Numbered from the stretch's first letter, positions 53,006-61,692 are shown. The stretch: DNA of 64,000 nt from Pseudomonadota bacterium (GCA_023426545.1 JAFAAN010000043.1:1-64000); one strand, 5' to 3'. The notes: generated by a model from the letters alone, not told the origin. A program made the numbers and translations.

Positions 53006-53764
53006 GTGTACGAGCTGCAGGATGTCTCCAAGTGCTTCGGGGCGATTCAGGCCCTGCATCCGCTCAGCCTGGAGCTGCCCACGGGGCGCACCACGGTGCT
53101 GCTCGGGCCCAGTGGCTGTGGCAAGTCGACGCTGCTGCGGCTGCTCAACGGCCTGTTGCCCCCCGACACCGGGCGCGTCCTCTTCGGCGGGAAGCCCCTG
53201 CCCTCCGGCGGCGAGGCCCTGCTCTCGGTGCGGCGCCGCGTGGGCTACGCGCTCCAGGGCGGAGGCCTCTTTCCGCACCTCACGGGGGAGGAGAACGTCA
53301 CGCTCATGGCCCATCACCTGCGCTGGTCCGCGGCGAAGGTGCGCGAGCGGCTGGGGGCCCTGGTCGAGTTGACGCGCTTCCCCACGGACGCATTGGCGCG
53401 TTACCCCGCGCAGCTCTCCGGAGGCCAGCGCCAGCGGGTGGCGCTCATGCGCGCGTTGATGCTGGACCCGGACGTGCTGCTGCTGGATGAGCCCCTGGGC
53501 GCGCTGGACCCACTGGTGCGCCACGAGCTGCAAGGGGACCTGCACGACATCTTCGTCCGCCTGCGCAAGACGGTGGTGCTGGTGACGCATGACCTGGCGG
53601 AGGCGGGCTTCCTGGGCGACGACATCCTGCTCATGCGCGACGGGCGCGTGGTGCAGCAGGGGCGCCTCGAGGACCTGGAGACACGGCCCGCGGACCCCTT
53701 CGTCTCGCGCTTCATCCAGGCGCAGCGGCCGTTGCCCGGCGGCGGGACGGGAGGCGGAGCGTGA
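53006..53764 (+). CDS. Osmoprotectant-type ABC importer ATPase (OpuCA-like)
   Basis: The 252-residue ATPase starts at GTG 53006 with AAGGA 10 nt upstream. Motifs: Walker A GPSGCGKST, Q-loop ALQGGGLFPHLTG, signature LSGGQRQRVAL, Walker B LLLDEPLGALD and H-loop THDLAEAGFLGD. It ends without a CBS domain, unlike many glycine-betaine ATPases. The next gene encodes a permease fused to a quaternary-amine-type binding protein, so the complex probably imports betaine, choline or a related solute. The stop overlaps that gene by 4 nt. Confidence 0.9.
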   Translation: MYELQDVSKCFGAIQALHPLSLELPTGRTTVLLGPSGCGKSTLLRLLNGLLPPDTGRVLFGGKPLPSGGEALLSVRRRVGYALQGGGLFPHLTGEENVTLMAHHLRWSAAKVRERLGALVELTRFPTDALARYPAQLSGGQRQRVALMRALMLDPDVLLLDEPLGALDPLVRHELQGDLHDIFVRLRKTVVLVTHDLAEAGFLGDDILLMRDGRVVQQGRLEDLETRPADPFVSRFIQAQRPLPGGGTGGGA

Positions 53765-55281
53765 GGGGCGCGTGGGGTGTGCTCCTGGTGTCGCTGCTCG
53801 TGTTCGCCTGTGGAAGCGCCTCGACGTCCGGAGAGGGGACGCACGGGGTGCGGGTGGGCTCCAAGAAGTTCACCGAGTCCGTCATCCTGGGCGAAGCGGC
53901 GACGCAGCTCGCGCGGAGCACGGGCGCGCGTGCCACGCATCGGCGCGAGTTAGGTGGTACCGCCGTGCTCTGGGAGGCGCTGCGCCGGGGCGAGCTCGAC
54001 GTCTACCCCGAGTACACGGGCACGCTGCGGCAGGAGTTGCTGTCGGGGCGCCACCTGCCCGACGACGCGGCGCTGCGCGCGGCCCTCGCGGAGGCCGGCC
54101 TGCGGATGAGCCGGCCGCTGGGCTTCAACAACACCTATGCGCTGGGCATGAAGGAGGCGGAGGCGCGGCGGCTGGGCATCCGCCGCATCTCGGACCTGCG
54201 GGCCCATCCGGCGCTACGCATCGGCTTCAGCAACGAGTTCATGGACCGCGCGGACGGCTGGCCGGCCCTTCGGGACAGCTACCAACTGCCGCAGCAGGAC
54301 GTGCGCGGGCTGGACCATGACCTGGCGTACCGGGGACTGGAGAGCGGGGCGCTCCAGCTCACGGACCTGTACTCCACCGACGCGGAGATCGCCGCGTACG
54401 GGTTGCGGGTGCTGGAGGACGACCTGCACCACTTCCCCGTCTATGACGCCGTGCTGCTGTATCGCGAGGACCTGGAGTCGCTCGCGCCCGAGGCGCTGGC
54501 CGCGATGCGGCGCCTGGAGGGGCGCGTGTCCGAGCAGGACATGGTGAAGCTCAACGCGGAGGCCCGGCTGGAGCGCATCCCGGAGGCCCGCGTGGCCGCC
54601 GGGTTCCTGGCGAGCGCGCTGGGCATTGCCTCGGAGGTGCGCGGTGACGGGTTGGCCTCGCGCGTGTGGACGCGCACGCGTGAGCACCTGTTCCTCGTGG
54701 GGGTGTCATTGCTGGCGGCGGTGGTGCTGGCGGTGCCCCTGGGCGTGGTGGCGGCGCGGCGGCCCCGGCTGGGGCGGGGCGTGTTGGGGCTGACGGGGGT
54801 CATCCAGACGGTGCCATCGCTGGCGTTGCTGGTGGTGATGATTCCGCTGCTGGGCATCGGCTCGCGCCCGGCGATTGCCGCGCTGTTCCTCTACAGCCTG
54901 CTGCCCATTGTCCGGAACACGGCGGCGGGGCTGGCGGGTATCCCGCTGGAGGTCCGCGAGTCCGCGGAGGCGCTGGGGCTGCCCGCGCGGGCGCGACTGT
55001 GGCGCATCGAGCTGCCCATGGCCGCGCCATCCATCCTCGCTGGCATCCAGACGGCCGCTGTCATCAACGTGGGCACGGCCACGCTGGGCGCGCTGGTGGG
55101 GGCCGGGGGCTATGGGCAGCCGATTCTCACCGGCATCCGGTTGGACAACGCGGCGCTCATCCTGGAGGGCGCGATTCCGGCTGCCGCGCTGGCGCTCCTG
55201 GTCAGCGGCTTGTTCGACGTCGTCGAGCGCCTCGTGGTGCCGCGGGGCTTGCGCTTGGGGGCCGCGTCGCGTCCGCGTTGA
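53761..55281 (+). CDS. Fused OpuC-type substrate-binding protein and permease
   Basis: The 506-residue protein starts at GTG 53761 (GTGA overlap with the ATPase gene). A lipobox-like LLVFACGS is followed by an OpuAC/ProX-type binding domain (about 25-295) with VGSKKFTESVILGEA, the aromatic-rich TRELGGTAVLWEAL-like stretch, YPEYTGTLRQELL and GLDHDLAYRGLESGALQLTDLYSTDAE. The BPD permease (about 305-500) has five or six helices with the coupling motif AEALGLPARARLWRIELPMAAPSILAG. Having binding protein and permease in one chain is found in some osmolyte and ergothioneine transporters. Having the binding domain first and secreted is unusual. Confidence 0.88.
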   Translation: MRGAWGVLLVSLLVFACGSASTSGEGTHGVRVGSKKFTESVILGEAATQLARSTGARATHRRELGGTAVLWEALRRGELDVYPEYTGTLRQELLSGRHLPDDAALRAALAEAGLRMSRPLGFNNTYALGMKEAEARRLGIRRISDLRAHPALRIGFSNEFMDRADGWPALRDSYQLPQQDVRGLDHDLAYRGLESGALQLTDLYSTDAEIAAYGLRVLEDDLHHFPVYDAVLLYREDLESLAPEALAAMRRLEGRVSEQDMVKLNAEARLERIPEARVAAGFLASALGIASEVRGDGLASRVWTRTREHLFLVGVSLLAAVVLAVPLGVVAARRPRLGRGVLGLTGVIQTVPSLALLVVMIPLLGIGSRPAIAALFLYSLLPIVRNTAAGLAGIPLEVRESAEALGLPARARLWRIELPMAAPSILAGIQTAAVINVGTATLGALVGAGGYGQPILTGIRLDNAALILEGAIPAAALALLVSGLFDVVERLVVPRGLRLGAASRPR

Positions 55282-55396
55282 GGCAGGGGCGGAGGAAAGC
55301 CGTCCTGTTCTACCGTGAGCGTGCCGTGTCCAGCTCACCGCCCTCGACGCGTCGCAACGAGCGTTGGAGTACGGCTGAGACGTGCTCCCGTCGCTG

Positions 55397-55774
55397 TCAT
55401 GGCGCGTCGGCCATGTCTTTGAGTTGCCCTTCCGCTATCTCGCGGTAGAGCGGCACCACTTCGACGGCGAGCACCTCTCGCAGCTCCTGTCGGGCGCTGT
55501 CGAGGTCTCCCGATTGTCGGTAGCGCTTCGCTCGATAGAGCGCGTCAACGAGGCGGTCGGACCCTTCCTTGATACGCCGTGCGCACTCCAGCAGAAGGGT
55601 TTCAGCTCCTTCGCTCGTGCCCAGGGAAGATGCCGCGTCAGCTGTGCTGATTCCCACCTCCGGCGCGGTGCGCTCCAGCATCGCTCGCACGTCGTCAGTG
55701 AGCCTCAGTCGTTCGCCGTTTCGTATGCGCCTCGCGAGGGCTCGTACGGGCTCCCACTCAAGTTCATCGGCCAA
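55397..55774 (-). CDS. DUSAM-like small protein, partner of the second lipoprotein
   Basis: The 125-residue protein starts at TTG 55774. In-frame TAA lies just upstream and AGAGG sits nine bases before, so TTG is the only credible start. It aligns with the product at 7530-7910 in the blocks WEPVRALARRI, GISTADAASSL, SDRLVDAL, DLDSARQEL and AVEVVPLY. It shares the same all-helical make-up with a half-TPR-like helix. The gene starts 6 nt after the lipoprotein stop, so the pair is transcribed together. It is convergent with the transporter gene. Confidence 0.8.
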   Translation of the reverse strand: MADELEWEPVRALARRIRNGERLRLTDDVRAMLERTAPEVGISTADAASSLGTSEGAETLLLECARRIKEGSDRLVDALYRAKRYRQSGDLDSARQELREVLAVEVVPLYREIAEGQLKDMADAP

Positions 55775-55780
55775 TGCCTG

Positions 55781-56209
55781 TTACCTCTTGTTCTGGCGTG
55801 GGCGGCACTTGTTGAGGGGCCATTCCTGCTGTCCCTCGCAGTAGCGGAAGCAGGCGTAGCAGGAGCCTGTCCAGTCATCGTCTTTACACTCGGCATAGGT
55901 CGCGATGCAGCGGCGCTTCCATTCGGGCAGGTTGGCATTGTGTGCCTCATCCATGTCCGGCACCGCGCTCTCGGCTGTTACCTGAGAGCCCGTCATGAGC
56001 ACGGCCGCTTCAGTCGCGGAGACGCCACACGCGTCCGGGCCGAACCGCTGAATGCCGCATGTCGCGCTGTCGAGGCAAGCGGCTTGGGCGTAGGCTTCGT
56101 GAGGGTCCGTGGTGCGGCGGCTGGCCGTGCTGGTTGCGTTGCTAGCGCATCCCACGGCAAGGATTGCAAGTGCACACGAGACGAGAAGTGCGGTGCTCTG
56201 AGTTGGCAC
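55781..56209 (-). CDS. Cys-rich lipoprotein, paralogue of the 7.1-kb lipoprotein
   Basis: A small lipoprotein of about 142 residues. The start is uncertain: GTG 56209 gives a short n-region, a hydrophobic core (LLVSCALAILAVGC) and a lipobox. The mature part has an AYAQAACLDSATCGIQRFGPDACGVSATEA block and a Cys-rich C-terminus, GSCYACFRYCEGQQEWPL, nearly identical to that of the paralogue at 7115-7504. Six or more Cys suggest disulfides in the periplasm or at the surface. A DUSAM-like gene follows immediately. The function is unknown. Confidence 0.75.
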   Translation of the reverse strand: MPTQSTALLVSCALAILAVGCASNATSTASRRTTDPHEAYAQAACLDSATCGIQRFGPDACGVSATEAAVLMTGSQVTAESAVPDMDEAHNANLPEWKRRCIATYAECKDDDWTGSCYACFRYCEGQQEWPLNKCRPRQNKR

Positions 56210-56307
56210 GATTGGCTGGATTGCAACGCTGGGTGCAATGAGCCTATCACCCGGGATGGGTACGGGCGGGGCCGCTCGCTCCGCGCGTGTCTGGCGAACA
56301 GGCTCCG

Positions 56308-57279
56308 TTACACCGGCTCGGCGCTGGAGGCGGGCGTGGCTTCGGCCGCGAGCTGCGGCGCATCCGCCGCGAGACCCGCCGCGCACAGCACCACCACCGA
56401 CATCCACACGAAGTCCGCCAGCAGCAGGTGGACGAGCTGCATCCACACCGGCGCCAGCAGCAGCAGGTTGGTGACGCCCGCGCCGAGCTGCACCGCGTAG
56501 AGCACGGTGATGGCGGAGGCCGCGCGCCGCACGTCGTCCGACGGCCGCATCCGCGCCACCCACCGCGACGCCAGCACCAGGAAGGCGCCCGTGCCCACCG
56601 CCAGCAGCGGGTGCAGCACCCGCAGCTTGATGAGGATGTGCGCCGTCTCCGACACGTCCTGGCGCAGGCCCTCCGCCAGCGTGGTGGACGGGAAGAGCGT
56701 GTCTCCCAGCGCGGCGATGGCGCCGCTGACGCCCAGCACCAGCAGCGCCAGGATGCTCAGGCCCAGCATCGCGCCCGGCAGCCCCTGGCCTCGCAGGCGC
56801 AGCGGCGCCCGGCCCCGGGAGAACCAGATGACCAGCGTCTGCGCGCCCACCAGCAGGAAGGTGTTCACCAGGTGCACACCCATCCAGAGGGCCCGTCCCA
56901 CCGAGGCGTTGTCCGCCACGTACTTCAGCAGGACGATGCCCGCCCCCACCAGCGCCTCCGTCACCATGAAGAACAGCGCCCAGGCCGCCGCGCCGCGCAC
57001 CGGGTGCCCCTTGGCGTGGGCCCGCCGGGCCCAGACGAAGAGGGACACCGCCAGAATCATCGCCAGGCCGCTCGTCAGCCGGTGCGTGTACTCGATGAGC
57101 GTCTGGACGCTGGGCTCGCGGGGGATGACCTCGCCGTTGCACACCGGCCAGTGGTCACCACAGCCGGCGCCCGAGCCCGTGGCCCGCACGAAGGCACCCC
57201 ACAGAATCACGGCCAGGGTGAAGGCGAGCACCCCCAGGCTGAAGGCCTGGAACCGGCGGGACGAGGCAGCGTGGGTCAT
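56308..57279 (-). CDS. ctaA: Heme A synthase CtaA/Cox15
   Basis: The 323-residue inner-membrane protein starts at ATG 57279 behind GGGGAG. About eight helices are visible. Conserved pieces include GAFVRATGSGAGCGDHWPVCNGEVIPR and EYTHRLTSG (heme-ligand His and the conserved Glu), and paired His in later helices (ILIKLRVLHPLLA and HLLLADFVW). The enzyme oxidises heme O to heme A for cytochrome c oxidase. The Cys pair (GCGDHWPVC) typical of many bacterial members is present. No other cytochrome oxidase gene is next to it. Confidence 0.93.
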   Translation of the reverse strand: MTHAASSRRFQAFSLGVLAFTLAVILWGAFVRATGSGAGCGDHWPVCNGEVIPREPSVQTLIEYTHRLTSGLAMILAVSLFVWARRAHAKGHPVRGAAAWALFFMVTEALVGAGIVLLKYVADNASVGRALWMGVHLVNTFLLVGAQTLVIWFSRGRAPLRLRGQGLPGAMLGLSILALLVLGVSGAIAALGDTLFPSTTLAEGLRQDVSETAHILIKLRVLHPLLAVGTGAFLVLASRWVARMRPSDDVRRAASAITVLYAVQLGAGVTNLLLLAPVWMQLVHLLLADFVWMSVVVLCAAGLAADAPQLAAEATPASSAEPV

Positions 57280-57370
57280 CGCGCTCCCCTTAACCCACTT
57301 CCACCCCGGCCGCTGTCCCACACGCCCCATGGCCACTCACCCCGGCCATCAGCCGGGCTGTTCGGCCCCG

Positions 57371-57435
57371 GGATGTGCGACACATCCAGTGTATCCGGAA
57401 TGATTCAGTTGGATGCTGCGCTGCATCCATTGGAT
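57371..57435 (+). promoter_or_regulatory. Cluster of GGATG palindromes, candidate enhancer sites
   Basis: GGATGTG-CGA-CACATCC (57371-57387) is a perfect palindrome. TGGATGC-TGCGCT-GCATCCA (57410-57429) is a second with the same GGATG core, and ATCCA-T-TGGAT (57425-57435) overlaps it. Centres of the first two are about 40 nt apart. They lie roughly 65-130 nt upstream of the sigma-54 promoter at 57499, the normal distance for activator binding. Confidence 0.55.
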
Positions 57436-57498
57436 ATGCCTGCCCCCCGGCTGGGCTCATGGATGATTTCCGTTTGAGTCAATGGCCCTCCCGGGCAC

Positions 57499-57514
57499 TG
57501 GCACGCAGAGTGCT
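57499..57514 (+). promoter_or_regulatory. Near-consensus sigma-54 promoter
   Basis: TGGCACG-CAGA-GTGCT has the full -24 element TGGCACG, four spacer bases and a -12 element matching TTGCT except for one base, with GG-N10-GC spacing exact. Transcription would go rightwards from about 57526 into the region before the sigma-54 activator's 3' end. No protein gene on this strand follows, which points to a small RNA. Confidence 0.6.
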
Positions 57515-57525
57515 TAACACCGTGC

Positions 57526-57760
57526 ACAGTGCCCCCGGCGCCGCGACGGCGCAGGCGGCACGAGCCTTCCGCATGGAGGCCGCTTCGGTGGCCTCGGCAC
57601 CCCGGGCCGGAGTTTCCCCCCTCTTCGTCCCGCGGGTGTGTTCTTCCAGAGGCGTGAAGCCACGGCCCTCTGGAGCCGCTTCCCACAGGGGTGTGGGGAA
57701 ACAGGGCGGAGCGCATCGCGGGCTGGGGACATGTCTCTGGCTTCAGCCCGCGATGCGCAT
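57526..57760 (+). ncRNA. Possible sigma-54-dependent small RNA
   Basis: A transcript from the promoter at 57499 to the hairpin ending at 57758 would be about 230 nt. It contains further stems: GAGGCC / GGCCTC near 57577-57596 and TCCCACA / TGTGGGGA near 57681-57698. It also has a run of six C at 57616-57621 and no convincing open frame (an ATG at 57573 gives a 74-codon frame of low-complexity composition). M. xanthus has the sigma-54-controlled sRNA Pxr near an activator gene. Whether this is related is unknown. Confidence 0.4.
57711..57758. terminator. 15-bp perfect inverted repeat spanning the activator stop codon
   Basis: GCGCATCGCGGGCTG (57711-57725) and CAGCCCGCGATGCGC (57744-57758) are exact complements around an 18-nt loop. 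The right arm includes the final codons of the sigma-54 activator. It would fold on either strand and may end transcripts arriving from both sides. Confidence 0.6.
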
Positions 57761-60676
57761 CTGCTCCGCGCCCAGCACCGCCGGGAAGGGCCCGTAGGCC
57801 ATCGACCGCTCAATCACGTTGCGCAGCTCTCGCACGTTGCCGGGCCACGGGTGCGCCATCAGCGCGGCGATGGCGTCCGGACCCAGCTGGGGAGGCTCCA
57901 GGCCCTGGGGGGTGAGCTGCCGGACGAAGTGGCGGGCGAGCGCCACGATGTCCTCCCGCCGCTCGCGCAGCGGGGGCACGCGCACCGGCACCACCTGGAG
58001 GCGGTAGTAGAGGTCCTCGCGGAAGCGGCCCTCGCGCACCAACTGGCCCAGGTCCCGGTGCGTGGCCGCCACCACCCGGACGTCCACCTCCACCGGCCGC
58101 ATCTCCCCCAGGGGGAAGACCTCGCCGTTCTCCAGGAAGCGCAGCAGCTTGGGTTGGACTTCCAGGGGGAGCTCGCCAATCTCGTCCAGGAAGAGGGTGC
58201 CGCCGTGGGCGGCGCGGATGACGCCCGGGTGGTCCGTGGCCGCGCCGGTGTACGCGCCGCGCCGGTAGCCGAAGAGCTGGCCCTCGAAGAGGTCCCTGGG
58301 CACGGCGGCGCAGTTGAAGGCCACGTAGGGCTGCTGCGCGCGCGTGGACAAGGCGTGCAGCGCCCGGGCCACCAGCTCCTTTCCTGCGCCCGACTCGCCG
58401 GTGACGATGACGGTGGCGCGGCTGGAGGACAGGCTCGCCAGGTCGGCGCGCAGCCGCCGCATCGCGGGGGAGGCGGCGATGAAGCCCGGCACGTCCGCGT
58501 CGCGCGTGTCCTCGCCGCCCGTGTCGGCGGGCGCGTCTTCCTGGGCGAAACCCCGCAGGGTGGCGACCTCCAGCGCGAGGCCGCCCAGCCGGGACAGCGC
58601 CGTCAGGAGCGCGCGGCCGTCCGGGGGCAGCGTGCCCGCGACGCCCAGGCGGAGTCTCCGGCCGCAGCCGTCACCGAACTCCACGGACTCGGTGGCGGGC
58701 ACGGAGGCGTCGCCTCCCAGGGGCGTGGCGCGCCCCTGCGAGTCCAGCTCCTCCAGCCGGGGCGCGCGGCCGGGGAGGAGCTCCTCCACCACGGCCAGCA
58801 GCTCGCGCTGGAGGAGGGGGGCGCCCATGCCGCGCACCGACAGCCGCTCGAAGGGCACCACCAGGGCCTCCGCGCCCAGCCGCTGGCCTTCCCCGGCGGC
58901 GGGCGGCGCGGTGACGGGCTCCAGGCTCCGGTAGTGGATGAAGTGCTCCGGGTGCACCACCATGCCCACGCGGCGCAGCTCCGCCTCGCTGGCGGCGAGC
59001 AGCTCGCCGGCGGCGGGGTCTCCGTCCATCCGCGCGAGCAGCGCCAGCAGGTGGCGCGTGTAGACGGCCATGCACAGGTCGCCCGTGAGGCTGAAGGTGC
59101 CCAGCGCGGCCTGGAGCAGCTCCCGCGCCTCGGCGGTGCGTCCGTCCAACACGTACAGCAGGGCCTCGAAGCGGTGGAGCAGGGCGGAGTGCCACGCGGA
59201 CGGCATGCGCTGCTCCAGGAAGATGCGCGCCCGCCGCAGCAGCACGCGGCCCTCGTCGCGCTGGCAGGCGTAGACGCGCGCGTACGTCTCGTACAGCAGG
59301 CACTCCCGGCGCAGGTAGGGCCAGCCGCCCAGCTCCAGCACGCGCTGCCCCGCGGCCGCGAAGCCCTCCGCCGCGCGCACGGTCCGGCCCTCGGCGAGGT
59401 CCGCCAGCGACTCCGCGAACTGCGCGTACGCGCCGGTGAGGGCCCGCTGGATGGTGCCGTCGTATTCCGACAGGTGCCGGGCCAGCCGGCGCAGCGCCGA
59501 GTACCGGCCGGTGAGCAGGTACAGGCGCGCGCGCGTCACGGTCAGGTAGAGCGGCGTCCAGCGCAGCTCCTCCACCACCGCGTCCGCCTCGTCCAGCACG
59601 GCCTCGGCCTCCGGGAAGCGCGCCAGCCGCAGCAGGGCCTCGGCCTCCGCGCGCGCGGCGAAGATGAAGGAGAACCCGCGCGCCATGCGCCCGCCATACG
59701 CGGCCTCCCGCGCGCGGCGCACCAGCTGGAGCGCCTCGGACGGCTCGCAGGACTCCTCCAGCCGGCGCTGGGCGAGGAAGGCCAGGTTGCGCGCCTCCAG
59801 GAAGGCGTACCCCATCCGCGCGGCGCCTTGCGCCACCTCGCGGAAGCGGCGCGTGGCCCCGGTGGCCTCGCCGTGCAGGGCCGCCTCGTGGGCGCAGGCG
59901 TCCTCGGCCAGCAGGCGCAGCGCCGGGTCCTTCACGCTCACGAGCGCCTCGGCCAGCCGGCCGGAGCCGTGGGTGATGCGCTCCGCCTCGCCCAGGTAGA
60001 AGCCGCAGGCCACCTCGGCCATGCGAAGCTGGCAGCGCACCGCCGGGTCGTCGTGGTGGGCCAGCAGCGCGTCCGCGCGCGCCACGTATGCGGCCGACTT
60101 GTTCGCGTCGAAGAGCTTGCCGTCCGGCGATGCGTAGAGGTTGGCCGCCATGGCCAGCACCCGCAGCTCCACCTCCTCGGGGAGGATGCCCGCCTCCGCG
60201 GGCGCCAGGTGGGGCAGCAGCGTGGTGAAGGCGCCCCGGCTGTCCTCGCGGCCCCAGCGCTGGAGGTAGGCCAGCCCCACCGCCGCCATGGCCCGGGCTC
60301 CCGGGGTGCGCAGGGCGCCCGAGGCCAGCAGCGACAGCAGGTCCTCCTCGGCGGCCCGCCAATCGGCCCGCGTCAGGTGGGTGACGCAGGGGAGGATTCT
60401 CGCCAGCTCCTCGGGGTGCAGCTCCTGCCGCTTCGACGCGGAGACCGCGGGGGAGGGGGCGCCGCCGCGGGATGCGAGCTGACGGAGCGCCACGGCCACG
60501 CGGCCGCGCGGGCGGCGGGCCTGCGGGGCCTCGCTCGGCAGCTCCCAGCGGTAGACGGTGAGAGGGGTGACGCCCAGCAGGCGGGCGAAGGCCGCGCGGC
60601 TCTGCTCACCCCGCAGGGCGCGGATGGTCTCGGGTTCCCACCCGGTGCTCTCCCCCTTCTCCTCCGGTAACTCCAC
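57743..60676 (-). CDS. Sigma-54-dependent activator with N-terminal HTH and TPR-like region
   Basis: The 977-residue protein starts at GTG 60676. It opens with a helix-turn-helix-like segment (SRAAFARLLGVTPLTVYRWE, about 26-45) instead of a receiver domain. About 100-600 is helical and TPR-like (repeated RARAEAEALLRLARFPEAEAVLDEADAV-type hairpins). A GAF-like region follows (about 600-710). The AAA+ domain has GESGAGKE Walker A, GAYTGA (for GAFTGA) near 806 and DEIGELP Walker B. It ends shortly after the NVRELRNVIERS helix with no Fis-type DNA-binding domain. It presumably binds DNA through the N-terminus and senses a metabolite. Confidence 0.88.
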   Translation of the reverse strand: MELPEEKGESTGWEPETIRALRGEQSRAAFARLLGVTPLTVYRWELPSEAPQARRPRGRVAVALRQLASRGGAPSPAVSASKRQELHPEELARILPCVTHLTRADWRAAEEDLLSLLASGALRTPGARAMAAVGLAYLQRWGREDSRGAFTTLLPHLAPAEAGILPEEVELRVLAMAANLYASPDGKLFDANKSAAYVARADALLAHHDDPAVRCQLRMAEVACGFYLGEAERITHGSGRLAEALVSVKDPALRLLAEDACAHEAALHGEATGATRRFREVAQGAARMGYAFLEARNLAFLAQRRLEESCEPSEALQLVRRAREAAYGGRMARGFSFIFAARAEAEALLRLARFPEAEAVLDEADAVVEELRWTPLYLTVTRARLYLLTGRYSALRRLARHLSEYDGTIQRALTGAYAQFAESLADLAEGRTVRAAEGFAAAGQRVLELGGWPYLRRECLLYETYARVYACQRDEGRVLLRRARIFLEQRMPSAWHSALLHRFEALLYVLDGRTAEARELLQAALGTFSLTGDLCMAVYTRHLLALLARMDGDPAAGELLAASEAELRRVGMVVHPEHFIHYRSLEPVTAPPAAGEGQRLGAEALVVPFERLSVRGMGAPLLQRELLAVVEELLPGRAPRLEELDSQGRATPLGGDASVPATESVEFGDGCGRRLRLGVAGTLPPDGRALLTALSRLGGLALEVATLRGFAQEDAPADTGGEDTRDADVPGFIAASPAMRRLRADLASLSSSRATVIVTGESGAGKELVARALHALSTRAQQPYVAFNCAAVPRDLFEGQLFGYRRGAYTGAATDHPGVIRAAHGGTLFLDEIGELPLEVQPKLLRFLENGEVFPLGEMRPVEVDVRVVAATHRDLGQLVREGRFREDLYYRLQVVPVRVPPLRERREDIVALARHFVRQLTPQGLEPPQLGPDAIAALMAHPWPGNVRELRNVIERSMAYGPFPAVLGAEQMRIAG

Positions 60677-60844
60677 GGCACCAGCCCCCTTTTTCGCCCC
60701 CCGCCAGGGCCCATTCTCTACGGAGTTTCCCCGGGCGATTGCAAACGGTTGAGCACTTCCGTTTCACTCCTGTTGCATATGCAGCAGGCGACGCATGGAG
60801 CGCTGCCCCTCGCTGGGAGGCAGTGTCGTCGTTATCGTCACCCC

Positions 60845-61675
60845 GTGTCCCGCCGACATCCCCACCCACCGCTTTCCACACCTCCCCAGCTCCAGGCCGC
60901 GCGCCGCGCCGAGCGGGCGCTGCGGTCCAACCGCTCGAGGAACCCTGGCCGGGGCGCCGCCTACGTCGCGGTGGCGGTGACGTGCGTGTTGATGGCGCTG
61001 GGCCAGCCCCGGCGGCTGTGGTGGCTCGCCTTCGTGGCGTTGGGGCTCTTCCTCGCGTCGGTGAAGCACCTGGAGCGTCCCCGCCGCGACGAGGCCGCCC
61101 CTCCGGCGCGCACGCCCGAGGGGACGGAGGATGACGCCCGGGTGGCGAAGGTGGACGCCCTCTGCGCCCGGCTGGTGGCGGCCCTGGGCGAGGGGCCCGC
61201 CGTGCTGCGCGAGGTGGTGCATGCGCCGGAGCGCACGGTGGAGGCGCTGCGCCAGGGCTGCCACGCGTTGGTGCGGCGCGAGCGGGAGCTGCGGGCGCTG
61301 ACGCCTCCGGACGAGGCGCGGCGGTTGGACGCGGAGCGCGAGGCGCTGGCCGCGCGCATGGCGGCGGAGGCGGACGCGGTGGTGAAGGAGCGGCTGGCGG
61401 GGGCGCTGGCCGCGCTGGATGCGCAGCGGCGTCAGCGCGCGGAGCTGGTCACCGCCGCGGCGCGGCTGGAGGCCGAGCACATGCGCCTCTACTACACGCT
61501 GGAGGGCCTCTACGCGCAGGTGCTGCGGGTGCGCTCGGCGGACACCTCCGGCGAGGACGTCGCCGGGTTGGGGCTCCGGCAGAGCGTGGAGCAGCTGGGC
61601 GCCGAGGTGGAGGCGGTGACGCAGGCGCTGGAGGAGGTCCACGGCCCGCCCGGCGGGCAGGTCCGGACGCGGTAG
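60845..61675 (+). CDS. Membrane protein with coiled-coil domain
   Basis: About 276 residues. The start is uncertain: GTG 60845 (MSRRHPHPPLSTP) is preferred because the earlier frame overlaps the promoter region of the divergent activator. Two hydrophobic segments (about 45-80, AAYVAVAVTCVLMALG and LWWLAFVALGLFLA) precede an Ala/Arg/Glu-rich coiled coil (about 100-250) with heptad-like LREVV, LRQGC and VEQLGAEVEAVTQALEEV. I recognise no family. It may organise an envelope structure. Confidence 0.65.
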   Translation: MSRRHPHPPLSTPPQLQAARRAERALRSNRSRNPGRGAAYVAVAVTCVLMALGQPRRLWWLAFVALGLFLASVKHLERPRRDEAAPPARTPEGTEDDARVAKVDALCARLVAALGEGPAVLREVVHAPERTVEALRQGCHALVRRERELRALTPPDEARRLDAEREALAARMAAEADAVVKERLAGALAALDAQRRQRAELVTAAARLEAEHMRLYYTLEGLYAQVLRVRSADTSGEDVAGLGLRQSVEQLGAEVEAVTQALEEVHGPPGGQVRTR

Positions 61676-61692
61676 CCGCGGGGCGCAGGTCA

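Noticed and set aside
57638..60670. 1010-codon frame antisense to the sigma-54 activator
   Set aside because: Shadow of the activator; the AAA+ motifs on the minus strand are unambiguous.
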